Shown piece after piece: positions 45,273 through 55,202 of a stretch of 64,000 nt of DNA. Positions within the stretch are counted from its first letter, which is position 1, and every line of letters starts with the position of its first letter. The stretch spans positions 372,001 to 436,000 of the forward strand of contig NZ_JBHSYO010000007.1 in NCBI RefSeq assembly GCF_042662685.1, written 5' to 3'. Position numbers and translations under genes: made by a program. The notes under the pieces were generated by a model. It saw nothing but the letters and a program-made list of their open reading frames with translations, was not told the DNA's origin and searched no databases. This stretch comes from Pseudobowmanella zhangzhouensis (GTDB lineage: Bacteria; Pseudomonadota; Gammaproteobacteria; Enterobacterales; Alteromonadaceae).

Positions 45273-46418
45273 TTAATTTCTCCCTGTACGTACCGCATCG
45301 CGGCTTGAGGTAACCGGACGGCTGTTGGTGGTATTCGCATTGCGCAGCGCTTCCAGCGTTGACTCTGTCACGCTGTTAGAACGCGGAATAGTGCTGGAGG
45401 TGTTGTTCTGGCGCTCCAGAATCTTATCCAATGGCAGATACATCATGTTGTTTCCGCCTTTACCACTGTCGACCATGATCTTACTGGTATTGCTGTACAC
45501 CTGTTCCAGCGTCTCTAAGTAAAGACGTTGACGGGTCACTTCTGGTGCCGCTTCGAACTGAGGCAATAACGACAGGAAACGGGCCACTTCACCTTCCGCT
45601 TCCAATGTTACGCGCTGTTTGTAAGCCTCTGCTTCCTGCAGCATACGGCTAACCTGACCACGGGCTTCTGGCTCGATGGCACGGGAATAGGCTTCGGCCT
45701 GACGAATATAGGTTTGCTCGTCTTCTTGTGCGGCGATGGCATCATCGAATGCTTCCTTAACAGCCGCCGGTGGACGAACGTTACGGAAGTTGACGTCTTC
45801 GATAGCCAGGCCTAAATCGTAAGGCTCGATTATGCGGTTTAACTCTTCCCACACCATCTGACGTGCTACTTCTTTACCCTGCGTTAACAGACTATCCAGC
45901 TTAGAGTGACCGACTACGTATCGAATGGCCGCGTCTAGCGCATGGCTCAGGCTGACTTCAGGCTCAGTGGTGGCAAAAATGTATTTATATGGGTCCAGCA
46001 CGATGTACTGAATTTCCATTTCTACCGTGACCAGATTCTGATCTTCGGTCAGCATGCTGCCAGATGACGCTTTGCTGCGCACGGTATTGATGTCGATGGG
46101 AATCTGCTTTTGAATAAAGGTCGCTTTCCAGCGCAGACCCGGCTCGACGATGTCACTGAACTTACCGAAGGTCAGTAATACGCTGCGCTCGGCTTCTTTG
46201 ACGGTATAGAAACCACTTAAGCCCCAGAACGCGGCCAACAGTAAGGCGATGATCGCAAAGGTAGCGCTACCGGTACTGCTACCACCGGATTTATTGCCGC
46301 CAAATTTGGCAAACAGCTTCTTAAAGACTTCATCCAGATCCGGTGGACCCTGATCGCCACCACGTGGATTGTTCCACGGATCTTTATTGTTATTGCCTCC
46401 CGGCTCGTTCCAGGCCAT
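45273..46418 (-). CDS. hflK: HflK, modulator of FtsH protease
   Basis: A 381-residue SPFH-domain partner of HflC. The N-terminal glycine- and proline-rich tail (MAWNEPGGNNNKDPW), one membrane helix (about 52-72), the SPFH core with FYTVKEAERSVLLTFGK, and the C-terminal low-complexity tail are as expected. Together with HflC it forms the membrane cage. It follows hflX by 27 bases. Confidence 0.96.
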   Translation of the reverse strand: MAWNEPGGNNNKDPWNNPRGGDQGPPDLDEVFKKLFAKFGGNKSGGSSTGSATFAIIALLLAAFWGLSGFYTVKEAERSVLLTFGKFSDIVEPGLRWKATFIQKQIPIDINTVRSKASSGSMLTEDQNLVTVEMEIQYIVLDPYKYIFATTEPEVSLSHALDAAIRYVVGHSKLDSLLTQGKEVARQMVWEELNRIIEPYDLGLAIEDVNFRNVRPPAAVKEAFDDAIAAQEDEQTYIRQAEAYSRAIEPEARGQVSRMLQEAEAYKQRVTLEAEGEVARFLSLLPQFEAAPEVTRQRLYLETLEQVYSNTSKIMVDSGKGGNNMMYLPLDKILERQNNTSSTIPRSNSVTESTLEALRNANTTNSRPVTSSRDAVRTGRN

Positions 46419-46445
46419 GCCTTTCTCCGTTAATTAAAAATACTG

Positions 46446-47738
46446 TTACTGATTACGAATGATAAAACTGTTGAGATTACCGTCATGCTGTTTATTTAGT
46501 CGATGCCATTCAGTACTTGGCATCCGAACATCGACCAGCCAATCGCCGTCTTCAGCGTACGACTCGGCGGCAATACAATTTAAATGGAACAAACTACCCC
46601 GTAGTTTTCCTTCCGCGGGCGGTATGCGCAAGCGATACTGCACCATGGATGCGGATAAACACTCAGACAACGCCTGTAAAACTAAATCTAGTCCTAGCCT
46701 CTCTCTGGCGGAAACCCAGACCCGGTAAGGGCGGCCGTCTTCATTACGATCAATCTTGGCTGCCACGCCTTCCATGCGGTCAATTTTGTTACAAATCATC
46801 AACTGGGGAATTTCTCCGGCACCAATCTCTGTCAGCACCTCTTCCACCTGCCCGATGTTTTCCATGACTTGTTCATCGGAATAGTCCACCACATGCAACA
46901 ATAAGTCTGCTTCGCGGGTTTCCTGTAGCGTTGCCTTAAATGCCGCAACTAGATCATGGGGGAGGTGACGGATAAAACCAACGGTGTCGGCCAAAATAGC
47001 CGGGCCGACATCCTGTAAAGTCACTTTCCGCAGGGTTGGATCCAGTGTGGCAAACAATTGATCGGCCGCATACACATCAGCGTTAGTCAGACTATTAAAT
47101 AAGGTGGATTTGCCTGCGTTGGTATAGCCAACCAGCGAGACCGTTGGGATCTCCGCCCGATTCCGTGCCCGTCGTCCATTTTCCCGTTGCTTTTCTACCT
47201 TTTCCAGACGCTTAAGGATAGATTTGATCCGTTCACGTAGTAAACGCCGGTCGGTTTCTAACTGGGTTTCACCCGGTCCGCGCAGACCAATCCCGCCTTT
47301 TTGACGTTCCAGGTGAGTCCAGCCTCGTACCAAACGGGTAGAAATGTGTCGTAGCTGTGCCAGTTCGACCTGCAATTTACCCTCGTGAGTGCGGGCTCGC
47401 TGGGCAAAAATATCCAAAATCAGACCAGTGCGATCAATCACCTTGCACTTACACAGGTGTTCCAAGTTGCGTTCCTGAGATGGCGACAACGCGTGATTAA
47501 ATATCACCACTTGTGCATCACAGGCGCGCACCGCATTGGCTATCTCTTCGGCTTTGCCTGAACCAACAAAATATTTGGGGTGGGGAGCTTGTCGCGACCC
47601 GGTGACTACGTCGAGGGTCTGAATGCCAGCAGAGTCAACCAACATTTGCAATTCATGCAGGTCTTCTCTGCTGTTTTCATCGGAAAATTCGATGTGGACT
47701 AATACAGCTTGTTCACCTGACTCATAACGGTCAAACAA
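46446..47738 (-). CDS. hflX: HflX, ribosome-rescue GTPase
   Basis: A 430-residue GTPase that splits stalled or heat-damaged ribosomes. It has the N-terminal HflX domain (HPKYFVGSGKAEEI), a coiled linker (about 160-195) and the G domain from about 198: G1 GYTNAGKST, G3 DTVGFIRHLP, G4 NKID. It lies directly after hfq with 22 bases between, and AGGAGA precedes the ATG. Confidence 0.96.
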   Translation of the reverse strand: MFDRYESGEQAVLVHIEFSDENSREDLHELQMLVDSAGIQTLDVVTGSRQAPHPKYFVGSGKAEEIANAVRACDAQVVIFNHALSPSQERNLEHLCKCKVIDRTGLILDIFAQRARTHEGKLQVELAQLRHISTRLVRGWTHLERQKGGIGLRGPGETQLETDRRLLRERIKSILKRLEKVEKQRENGRRARNRAEIPTVSLVGYTNAGKSTLFNSLTNADVYAADQLFATLDPTLRKVTLQDVGPAILADTVGFIRHLPHDLVAAFKATLQETREADLLLHVVDYSDEQVMENIGQVEEVLTEIGAGEIPQLMICNKIDRMEGVAAKIDRNEDGRPYRVWVSARERLGLDLVLQALSECLSASMVQYRLRIPPAEGKLRGSLFHLNCIAAESYAEDGDWLVDVRMPSTEWHRLNKQHDGNLNSFIIRNQ

Positions 47739-47760
47739 ACATTATCTCCTAATGACCTTA

Positions 47761-48012
47761 TTACTCCTGGTCATTATCCGAGTTTGCATTAGTCGGCGCA
47801 ACCATCTGGATAGGTCGTGAAGGTACGACCGTTGAAATGGCGTGCTTATAAACCATCTGACTGACAGTGTTTTTAAGCAAGATAACGAATTGGTCAAACG
47901 ACTCCACCTGACCTTGCAACTTGATCCCATTCACTAGGTAAATTGAAACAGGGATACGCTCTTTGCGTAGTGCGTTCAGGAATGGGTCTTGTAAAGATTG
48001 CCCCTTTGCCAT
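47761..48012 (-). CDS. hfq: RNA chaperone Hfq
   Basis: An 83-residue Sm-like protein that forms a hexamer and pairs small RNAs with mRNAs. The Sm1 part (FLNALRKERIPVSIYLVNGIKLQG) and Sm2 part (VYKHAISTVVPSR) are complete; the C-terminal tail is short and acidic. It lies in the usual miaA-hfq-hflX order. AAGGA is nine bases before the start. A candidate Hfq-type small RNA is found at about 56.4 kb in this window. Confidence 0.97.
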   Translation of the reverse strand: MAKGQSLQDPFLNALRKERIPVSIYLVNGIKLQGQVESFDQFVILLKNTVSQMVYKHAISTVVPSRPIQMVAPTNANSDNDQE

Positions 48013-48080
48013 TTTCTTTTATCCTTGGATAATTATTATGATTTTTTACATTCCGATTAAAATTCAATCAGATGCCACTA

Positions 48081-49022
48081 CTATATAGACGAATTTGCGA
48101 TTATCAAGTCTGCGTTTTTGCTTATATCGGCAAACGTATCTAACCATTGAATATCAGACCAGCCTCGCAACCACGTCATTTGTCTTTTTGCCAATTGGCG
48201 CGTGGCGACTATACCACGGTAGCGCATTTCATCGTGGTCATACTTGTTATCCAGATATTCCCACATTTGGCGATAGCCAACACAGCGCATAGACGGCAAG
48301 TTTAGATGTAAATCGCCACGCATGCGAAGGTTTTTGACTTCATTTTCAAAGCCTTGCGCTAACATTTGATCGTATCGTTGTTCTATACGCTGATGCAATA
48401 CGGCGCGCTCGGTTGGGGCGATCGCAAATTGTTTCAAATTGTACGAAAGTGGCTCTCCCTTCTGCTCCGTCAATGCTGTCAGTGAATGACCGGTTAGGCG
48501 AAACACTTCCAGAGCGCGGGTTAAGCGCTGTGGATCGTTTGGGTGAATACGTGCAGCGGCAACCGGGTCGCATTTTTGCAGCTCGTCGTGCAGGTATTGC
48601 CAGCCGTGTTCGGCAGCTTGTTGTTCGATCTGCTGGCGTATCTGTGCGTCCGCTTCCGGTAAGGGCGAGATGCCTTCCAGCAGCACTTTGAAATACATCA
48701 TCGTCCCGCCGACTAACAGCGGTACTTTGCCCTTAGCACTAATCTCATCCATGGCTTGTAACGCATCACGACGAAAATCTGCTGCCGAATAAACCTCTGC
48801 CGGGTCTTTGATATCGATTAGGCGATGGGGTGCCAGTCGCTGTTCTTCGGCATTGGGTTTGGCAGTGCCGATATCCATATCCCGGTAAATCAGTGCCGAG
48901 TCGACACTGATGATTTCACAATTGGCCTGTTGCACTAATTCAATAGCCAGTGCGGTTTTTCCGCTGGCAGTGGGCCCCATCAATGCGATGGCGGTGGGTT
49001 GGGATATAGACACCTTAGTCAT
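48081..49022 (-). CDS. miaA: tRNA dimethylallyltransferase
   Basis: MiaA adds an isopentenyl group to A37 of tRNAs that read UNN codons. The 313-residue protein has the phosphate loop GPTASGKTALA, DSALIYRDMDIGTAKP, LVGGTMMYFKVLLEG and the tRNA-binding CVGYRQMWEYL. I place the start at ATG 49022, which overlaps the mutL end by eight bases and has GCGGAG upstream; three codons further up is another possible start. Confidence 0.96.
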   Translation of the reverse strand: MTKVSISQPTAIALMGPTASGKTALAIELVQQANCEIISVDSALIYRDMDIGTAKPNAEEQRLAPHRLIDIKDPAEVYSAADFRRDALQAMDEISAKGKVPLLVGGTMMYFKVLLEGISPLPEADAQIRQQIEQQAAEHGWQYLHDELQKCDPVAAARIHPNDPQRLTRALEVFRLTGHSLTALTEQKGEPLSYNLKQFAIAPTERAVLHQRIEQRYDQMLAQGFENEVKNLRMRGDLHLNLPSMRCVGYRQMWEYLDNKYDHDEMRYRGIVATRQLAKRQMTWLRGWSDIQWLDTFADISKNADLIIANSSI

Positions 49023-50700
49023 GCTCCGCAAGATGAACCGGTTTACTCAGTTCACGTAATTTAGCCGGCCATTGTACGTCGAAGTGGCGTTGTGCCCAAT
49101 GCCATACCGGTACCAACAGCGACTTGCTGATATTCACTCTAGCCTGTTGCAACGAAGATGGCAGTGAGTCACCGGGTGCCTGCAATAGCGCATCAATGGC
49201 TGTGGCCCAGTCCAGTTGGCGCAGGTAGGCCGGCACCTGACGCAAAATCAGGCGTTGCTCATGCAGCAAAAAATGCACGCCTTGCTGTTTTAATTGTTCG
49301 CAGTTTTGCTGCGCGACCGTCCACTGAGCATCCGTCAGGCCGATCGATAAAGGCATTAGCAGGGGCTGTGAGGTCAGTTCATTTGTTTCGATCAGATGTT
49401 GATGGTACATGGTCAATAACTTCCACGCGCTGCATTGCCGTACCTCTGGCAAGGTCACCAACAAGGTATCACCGTTAGCCAGCATCCAGTCCATCTCTGC
49501 ATATCCTTTGCCAGCGCTTTGCAGCAGTGCCTGGTATTGACTGGCTTTTGCGGCAGGGGTTGACTGAGAACGGATGGGCGCAGACGGAGTAGCAGAGGAA
49601 GATGCCCCGCCATAACTAGCCACAGACTGCTCGCGAATAGGCGTGATGTAACTGTGGTTTGGTTCCGGTAATGTCATTTCACGCGCGGCCGGTTCACTAT
49701 TCAGGCAGCTTTCCTGTTGCAACATGTCGATGATAGCCCGGTAAATGAAATCGTGTACCTGTCTGGCCTGATGGAAGCGCACTTCATGCTTGGCTGGGTG
49801 CACGTTGATATCTACTTCCTGGGGAGGCAAGCGTAAATACATTACATAGGCCAGTTGGTGGTTGTCGCCATACATTTCCGCTGTCGCCTGACGCACCGCA
49901 TGGTGGATCAGCTTGTCGCGCATCACCCGACCGTTGACATAAAAATATTGCACGTCCAGTTCGCCACTGCGATTAGCATGCAAATAGCCCTGCAACTGCA
50001 TGCTTTCGTAGTGGCTGTTGATATCCAGCGCATCACTGGCGAAGGTTGCCCCTAAAATTGCCGCAACCCGTTTACGTTGATCGTCCGGTTGGTTGATTTT
50101 GGGGTAACGGCGCACTGTTTTGCCGTTATGCCGCAGGCTAAATTGCACGTCGTAGCGCGCCAATGCGATACGCCGTAGCCATTCGTCAATATGGGTAAAC
50201 TCGGTTTTCTCTGCACGCAAAAATTTACGCCGTGCCGGGGTATTAAAAAACAGATCCTGCACGTCAACACTGGTCCCGACCGGGTGCGCCGCAGGCTGAA
50301 TTTGCACCTGCATATCACGACCTTCGGCGTAGGCCTGCCACGCTGCCTCTTGCCCGGCAGTGCGAGAGGTCAGGGTCAGGCGCGATACTGAACTGATACT
50401 GGCCAGTGCCTCGCCACGAAAGCCCATACTCATGATTTGTTCTAAATCATCCAGACTGGATATCTTACTGGTGGCATGGCGTGACAGCGCCAGCACCAAT
50501 TCATGCTGACTGATCCCACTACCGTTATCGCGGATCAGAATGCGCTTATGCCCACCCCGTTCAACTTCAATCTCGATTTTATCGGCACCGGCATCCAGGC
50601 TGTTTTCAACCAATTCTTTGACTACGGAGGCAGGTCGTTCGACCACCTCACCGGCAGCAATCTGGTTTGCCAGCATCGCTGGCAGGATTTGTATGGGCAT
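49015..50700 (-). CDS. mutL: DNA mismatch repair protein MutL
   Basis: A 561-residue ATPase linking MutS mismatch recognition to the strand-cutting step. The GHKL ATPase motifs are ELVENSLDAGA, DNGSGI, and MGFRGEALASISSV; VNGRVMRDKLI and VDINVHPAKHEVRF belong to the second domain. The C-terminal half (about 330-420) is poorly conserved linker, followed by the dimerisation domain. No metal-dependent DQHAxxER endonuclease motif is visible, as in E. coli-type MutL, suggesting use of MutH. It is one base away from amiB. Confidence 0.96.
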   Translation of the reverse strand: MPIQILPAMLANQIAAGEVVERPASVVKELVENSLDAGADKIEIEVERGGHKRILIRDNGSGISQHELVLALSRHATSKISSLDDLEQIMSMGFRGEALASISSVSRLTLTSRTAGQEAAWQAYAEGRDMQVQIQPAAHPVGTSVDVQDLFFNTPARRKFLRAEKTEFTHIDEWLRRIALARYDVQFSLRHNGKTVRRYPKINQPDDQRKRVAAILGATFASDALDINSHYESMQLQGYLHANRSGELDVQYFYVNGRVMRDKLIHHAVRQATAEMYGDNHQLAYVMYLRLPPQEVDINVHPAKHEVRFHQARQVHDFIYRAIIDMLQQESCLNSEPAAREMTLPEPNHSYITPIREQSVASYGGASSSATPSAPIRSQSTPAAKASQYQALLQSAGKGYAEMDWMLANGDTLLVTLPEVRQCSAWKLLTMYHQHLIETNELTSQPLLMPLSIGLTDAQWTVAQQNCEQLKQQGVHFLLHEQRLILRQVPAYLRQLDWATAIDALLQAPGDSLPSSLQQARVNISKSLLVPVWHWAQRHFDVQWPAKLRELSKPVHLAEHD

Positions 50701-50701
50701 A

Positions 50702-52060
50702 TTAACTACGGGGAATGGTCAGAACCTGGCCGATGCGCAGCACGTCAGTATTCAGTTGATTAGCTAATTTAATCGTATCGACCGACACATTGTATTTTTG
50801 CGCCAGTACCGATAAAGACTCACCTCTGCGCACCTTGTGTTGCAGATTGTTGCGTTGTGCTTTGGCCCACAAGGTGCCATCAGGAGGCATACGGTTAAAG
50901 TGACTTTTCACCGCTTTATAGATGGACTCTGCGAGTTTTTTACGGTGACTGGCAGAATTCAGGTTTTTTTCTTCGGTCGGATTGGAAATAAATCCGGTTT
51001 CGACCAGTAGCGAAGGGATATCTGGCGAGGTGAGCACGGCCAAACTGGCAAACTGTGGTTCGCGCTTATGCATTTTGGTAATACGGCCCAGTTCGCGGAT
51101 TACTTCGTTACCAATGTCAAAGCTGGTCGCCATGGCCTTATCCATCGACATATCCAGTAACGCCTGCGTCAGGTACTTTTCATTTTCGGTATCCTGAATC
51201 ACTTCGGCGACACCACCAAGTAATTCGGAGTGTTTTTCCCGTTGTTCCAGCATTCGCCCCAACTCTGAATTAGCCCGGCGCATGGACAGTAGCCATACTG
51301 AGCCGCCTTTGGGTTGCGGGGTGGTAAAGGCATCGGCATGTATGGAAATGAATAAATCAGCGCCGGCTTTGCGGGCAATGTCGGTACGTTTGTTAAAGCC
51401 TACGTAGTAATCGCCTTTGCGCACCAGCACGGCTTTCATACCCGGCTCTTTATCGATCAGGCTGGCCAACTCTTTGGCGATGGCCAGCGTTACGTGCTTT
51501 TCATAGCTGCCACTGTAGCCAATCGAGCCCGGATCCTCGCCACCATGGCCGGCATCGATGGCGACGATGATATCGCGCAGCGGCGCCTCATCCGCATGAT
51601 GGGTAATGGTGGGTGCCGCTGCGGTGGTGACCGGGTTGCTGGTTTTTGCCTCACTGATATCGATAACCAGCCGGTTGCCATAGGGTTCTGTGGGTTTCAG
51701 GGCAAAAACCTGCACTGCCACTTCCTGGGTTAAATCCAGCACCACACGTACAGAATTTTTATCCTTGGCACCGCTGTGACGGATGCGTTTAATCAGCGGG
51801 CTGTCGGCCTGTAATTTGGAAAAATCGAAACGTTGTTTGACGTTGTCCAAATCAATTACTAACCGATCCGGACCTGTCAGGGAAAAGTAGCTGTAACTGG
51901 GGGTATCGGCTAAATCTAACACCACCCGCGTGTTGTCCGGTGACGGCCATACACGCACGCCGTTGATTTTATTCGCGAATGCAGACGAGCAAAGCAGTCC
52001 GCAGCATAGCAACAGACTCCCTAATAAACGTAAACTTCGACCCAAGCGCGCTATCATCAT
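50702..52060 (-). CDS. amiB: N-acetylmuramoyl-L-alanine amidase AmiB with LysM domain
   Basis: A 452-residue periplasmic zinc amidase that splits septal peptidoglycan during cell separation. It has a signal peptide (ending near AFA-NK), an AMIN domain (about 30-130) that targets it to the septum, an amidase_3 domain (about 165-385; zinc ligands in AIDAGHGGEDPG, and SIHADAF, catalytic Glu in LLVETGFISN) and a C-terminal LysM (about 405-450; HKVRRGESLSVLAQKYNVS). It overlaps no gene but is two bases from tsaE, in the normal tsaE-amiB-mutL series. Confidence 0.96.
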   Translation of the reverse strand: MMIARLGRSLRLLGSLLLCCGLLCSSAFANKINGVRVWPSPDNTRVVLDLADTPSYSYFSLTGPDRLVIDLDNVKQRFDFSKLQADSPLIKRIRHSGAKDKNSVRVVLDLTQEVAVQVFALKPTEPYGNRLVIDISEAKTSNPVTTAAAPTITHHADEAPLRDIIVAIDAGHGGEDPGSIGYSGSYEKHVTLAIAKELASLIDKEPGMKAVLVRKGDYYVGFNKRTDIARKAGADLFISIHADAFTTPQPKGGSVWLLSMRRANSELGRMLEQREKHSELLGGVAEVIQDTENEKYLTQALLDMSMDKAMATSFDIGNEVIRELGRITKMHKREPQFASLAVLTSPDIPSLLVETGFISNPTEEKNLNSASHRKKLAESIYKAVKSHFNRMPPDGTLWAKAQRNNLQHKVRRGESLSVLAQKYNVSVDTIKLANQLNTDVLRIGQVLTIPRS

Positions 52061-52062
52061 TA

Positions 52063-52518
52063 TTATTTTATTTCTGTAAGTAACTGCTCACCAATTGGAC
52101 TATGACTTACCAGACTGGCTACTCTGCCATCACCGACAATCTGAATGGTAATCTCCACATCCGCGGCAGGCAAAATACCCAGACCTTTCTCTGGCCACTC
52201 TATCAAATTCAGGCAATCATTTTCAAAATAATCACGAATGCCCATAAATTCCAATTCTTCCGGGTCTGCCAAACGGTAAAGATCAAAGTGGGATACCCGC
52301 CAATTTTCTAACTGATAAGGCTCAACCAGCGTGTATGTGGGGCTTTTGACATTACCTTTATGGCCTAACGCCTGTATGAATCCCCGGCTGAAACAGGTTT
52401 TACCCGCGCCGAGATCGCCGTGCAGGTAGATATTGGTTGCGCTACGGATGTGACCGGCCAGTTCAGCAGCCAGGGCCAGCGTGGCCTGTTCATTGGGAAG
52501 TGTGCGTTGTAACTGCAT
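52063..52518 (-). CDS. tsaE: tRNA threonylcarbamoyladenosine biosynthesis ATPase TsaE
   Basis: A 151-residue ATPase needed, with TsaB, TsaC and TsaD, for the t6A37 modification of tRNAs. It has the Walker A loop GDLGAGKTCFSRG, SPTYTLVEPY, and the Walker B-like FDLYRLADPEELEFMG and IEWPEKG. Its start lies 29 bases inside the end of nnr, so translation is probably coupled. Confidence 0.95.
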   Translation of the reverse strand: MQLQRTLPNEQATLALAAELAGHIRSATNIYLHGDLGAGKTCFSRGFIQALGHKGNVKSPTYTLVEPYQLENWRVSHFDLYRLADPEELEFMGIRDYFENDCLNLIEWPEKGLGILPAADVEITIQIVGDGRVASLVSHSPIGEQLLTEIK

Positions 52519-54031
52519 GATTAATTAATACAGGTAGTTGATCAAATAAGTCGGCGGCAAGGATACCACGTTCACCACGATTGCGGGCGATTCTGTCTGC
52601 TGCTTCGGCGTGCACCGCACAGCCAAACAACGCCGCGTCGAATGCCGTTAATCCCTGCGCCATGAGTCCGGCAATAATGCCGCTAAGCACATCGCCCATA
52701 CCCGCCACAGCCATACCCGGATTGCCACCGGCACAGACAAAATGTTGGTCACCATCGGTGATAATCGTACCGGCACCTTTTAACAGACAGATAGCCTGAT
52801 ACTTGCGGGCGATATTGATGGCGGCCTGCAGGCGATCCCTTTCTATTTGCGCAACGGAACAGCCCAGCAAACGTGCTGCTTCTTTAGGGTGCGGGGTCAG
52901 CACACAGTCGTGACTCAATGTTTGTGGGCTGTCGGCCAACAGATTTAACCCATCGGCATCGATTAACAGCGGTAGCGGATTTCGGGTGATGAATTGCAGG
53001 CATTGTTCGAATAATTTGCTGCTCCAATCACTCTGACCCAGCCCCGGTCCAAGCAGGAGTGTGCTCATCCAGCTCAGATCCTGACTAAGGTCTTGTTCTG
53101 TACCAAGCAGCCATTCGGCACGCCTGCTGGCATATATCGGCAAATGTTCCGCCACTGAATCTAACTTGACTAAACCTGCGCCACTACGCAGTGCGGCTTC
53201 GCCACTCAATGCCAGCGCACCAGGCATTCCCCGGTGGCTGCCGACACACAACAGGTGGCCGTGATTGCCCTTGTGCGCATGCCTGGATCTGGCCGGTAAT
53301 ATCGGTAAGTCCCGCCAGTTAAAATGCTGCGCGACAGGTGCAGCGAGTCTGGCAAACGCATCCTGAATAGTCAGTGAGGCTAATGTGATTTGGCCGGCAA
53401 GTTGCCTGCCAGCGCCGGTTAGTGGAGCCAGTTTGTGGGCCACCAGTGTTATTGTGCTGTCAGCCTGTATCGCTACCGGAACAGTCGCGCCGCTATCCGC
53501 GGCCAATCCGGAGGGCAGATCGATGGACACGACCTTCTCGGTTTGTTGGTTGATCCAGTTAATCGCGGATAATTGCGGTTCGCGCACGGGTCCCTGCACA
53601 TTATTGCCTAAAATGGCATCGACGATTAGTTCGCCGCGCCAATGCTGGGGCGCTGCTATTTGTGGCGCGGTGCCGCTTGCAGCCAGGTAGTTGCGATAAG
53701 CCTGAGCGGCGTCGCCACGGAGTTGTTCCGGTGGGCAAAGAGTCCAGACCTCAACCCGTAATCCCTGTTGATGAGCGAGACGTGCGACCACCCAGCCATC
53801 ACCGCCATTGTTACCTTTGCCACAACACACCAGCCAGTGGCGCTTGTCCGGATAGGTAACTTGAATATGCTCAAAGACCGCCTGTCCAGCAAGCTCCATC
53901 AGTTGGTAAAGGCTCAACCCACATGCTTCGGCCGCCGCTTGTTCTTGGGCCCGAACCTGCTGCGCCGGGTAGATGAGTTGTGATAACCTTGCGTGGTTTT
54001 TTAACGCTGCCCGAACCTCATATGTCGTCAC
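52490..54031 (-). CDS. nnr: Bifunctional NAD(P)H-hydrate epimerase/ADP-dependent dehydratase
   Basis: The 513-residue enzyme repairs damaged NAD(P)H. The N-terminal YjeF epimerase domain (about 15-215) has CGKGNNGGDGWV and VDAILGNNVQGP; the C-terminal kinase-like dehydratase domain (about 230-505) has LTPHPKEAARLLG and GNPGMAVAGMGDVLSGIIAG. The likely start is GTG at 54031; no ATG is present before the conserved part. Because queG starts at 54022 on the other strand, the two divergent genes overlap by ten bases at their 5' ends. Confidence 0.93.
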   Translation of the reverse strand: MTTYEVRAALKNHARLSQLIYPAQQVRAQEQAAAEACGLSLYQLMELAGQAVFEHIQVTYPDKRHWLVCCGKGNNGGDGWVVARLAHQQGLRVEVWTLCPPEQLRGDAAQAYRNYLAASGTAPQIAAPQHWRGELIVDAILGNNVQGPVREPQLSAINWINQQTEKVVSIDLPSGLAADSGATVPVAIQADSTITLVAHKLAPLTGAGRQLAGQITLASLTIQDAFARLAAPVAQHFNWRDLPILPARSRHAHKGNHGHLLCVGSHRGMPGALALSGEAALRSGAGLVKLDSVAEHLPIYASRRAEWLLGTEQDLSQDLSWMSTLLLGPGLGQSDWSSKLFEQCLQFITRNPLPLLIDADGLNLLADSPQTLSHDCVLTPHPKEAARLLGCSVAQIERDRLQAAINIARKYQAICLLKGAGTIITDGDQHFVCAGGNPGMAVAGMGDVLSGIIAGLMAQGLTAFDAALFGCAVHAEAADRIARNRGERGILAADLFDQLPVLINHAVTTHTSQ

Positions 54032-55158
54032 TGTCCGCCTCTCAACTTGCCGAATTTGCCCAGCAGATAAAATGCTGGGGCCAGGAACTGGGTTTCGCCC
54101 AGGTCGGTATTGCAGATGTTGACCTTAAACGGCACGAAAGATTCCTGCAAGATTGGCTGGATAATGGTTACCACGGCCAAATGCACTATATGCAAAGCCA
54201 CGGTATGTTGCGTGCGCGCCCTGCCGACTTGTTACCGGGTACCCTGCGTGCTATTTGCGTTCGACTGGATTATTTACCACCTGATGCCAGCTTCGCTGCC
54301 GGGCTGGCTGACGCGTCCAGCGGCTATATCAGTCGCTATGCGCTGGGCCGCGATTACCACAAGGTGCTGCGTAACAAACTGAAAAAGCTCGGCGATTTGA
54401 TTCAGCAACAGGTGCCGGATTGTATATTGCGTCCATTTGTAGACTCCGCCCCGGTGTTGGAGCATGCGCTGGCGGAAAAGGCCGGCATCGGCTGGACGGG
54501 TAAACATTCCCTAACCCTGAATGAGGAGGCGGGGAGCTGGTTTTTTCTGGGTGAATTACTGATTAGCCTGCCATTACCCACCGATGATCCGCTTCAAGAG
54601 CAATGCGGTAGCTGTAGTGCCTGTTTGACCATGTGTCCCACTGGAGCAATTGTTGCCCCCTATGTAGTGGATGCGCGCAAATGTATATCTTATCTGACGA
54701 TTGAGTCAGACGAAGCTATTCCGCCGGAGTTACGCCCACTGTTAGGGAACCGCATTTATGGTTGTGATGACTGCCAGTTGGTATGTCCGTGGAATCGCGA
54801 AGCACCGATTACTGCTGAGGCAGACTTTAATGCCAGAAAGTGGCTGAAGAACCAGCCGTTACTGACTTTATGGAGCTGGAATGAGGATGATTTTCTGCGT
54901 CTGACAGAAGGTTCACCTATTCGCCGCATCGGATACCAGCGCTGGCGGCGTAATCTGGCGGTGGCGCTGGGCAATGCGCCAGCCGATCTACGGATTGTCG
55001 ATGCTTTACAAGCGGCAGTTGTGCTGGCAGATGAATTGCTGGCTGAGCATATCCATTGGGCACTGGCGCGCCAGCAAGCCGGGCAAGGCATAGCACCTAG
55101 CCGTCAACAGCAGCGATTGGTGCGCACAGTGCAAAAAGGGCTTCCCCGTGATGCGTAA
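54022..55158 (+). CDS. queG: Epoxyqueuosine reductase
   Basis: QueG performs the final step of queuosine synthesis in tRNA, using cobalamin and two 4Fe-4S clusters. The 378-residue protein shows both cluster motifs: CGSCSACLTMCPTGAI and CDDCQLVCPWN, and the conserved FVDSAPVLEHALAEKAGIGWTGK. A HEAT-like C-terminal end follows. I choose ATG 54022; the frame extends 14 codons further but without family similarity. It diverges from nnr with overlapping starts, so promoters must lie inside the two coding regions. Confidence 0.95.
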   Translation: MSSLSASQLAEFAQQIKCWGQELGFAQVGIADVDLKRHERFLQDWLDNGYHGQMHYMQSHGMLRARPADLLPGTLRAICVRLDYLPPDASFAAGLADASSGYISRYALGRDYHKVLRNKLKKLGDLIQQQVPDCILRPFVDSAPVLEHALAEKAGIGWTGKHSLTLNEEAGSWFFLGELLISLPLPTDDPLQEQCGSCSACLTMCPTGAIVAPYVVDARKCISYLTIESDEAIPPELRPLLGNRIYGCDDCQLVCPWNREAPITAEADFNARKWLKNQPLLTLWSWNEDDFLRLTEGSPIRRIGYQRWRRNLAVALGNAPADLRIVDALQAAVVLADELLAEHIHWALARQQAGQGIAPSRQQQRLVRTVQKGLPRDA

Positions 55159-55173
55159 TCAGATGCTCGATAT

Positions 55174-55202
55174 AAAAAAAGCGCCAACAGGCGCTTTTTT
55201 TA
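55174..55202. terminator. Bidirectional terminator between queG and hemE
   Basis: AAAAAAAGCGCC / GGCGCTTTTTTT with loop AACA. Its T-run overlaps the hemE stop codon. Confidence 0.92.
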
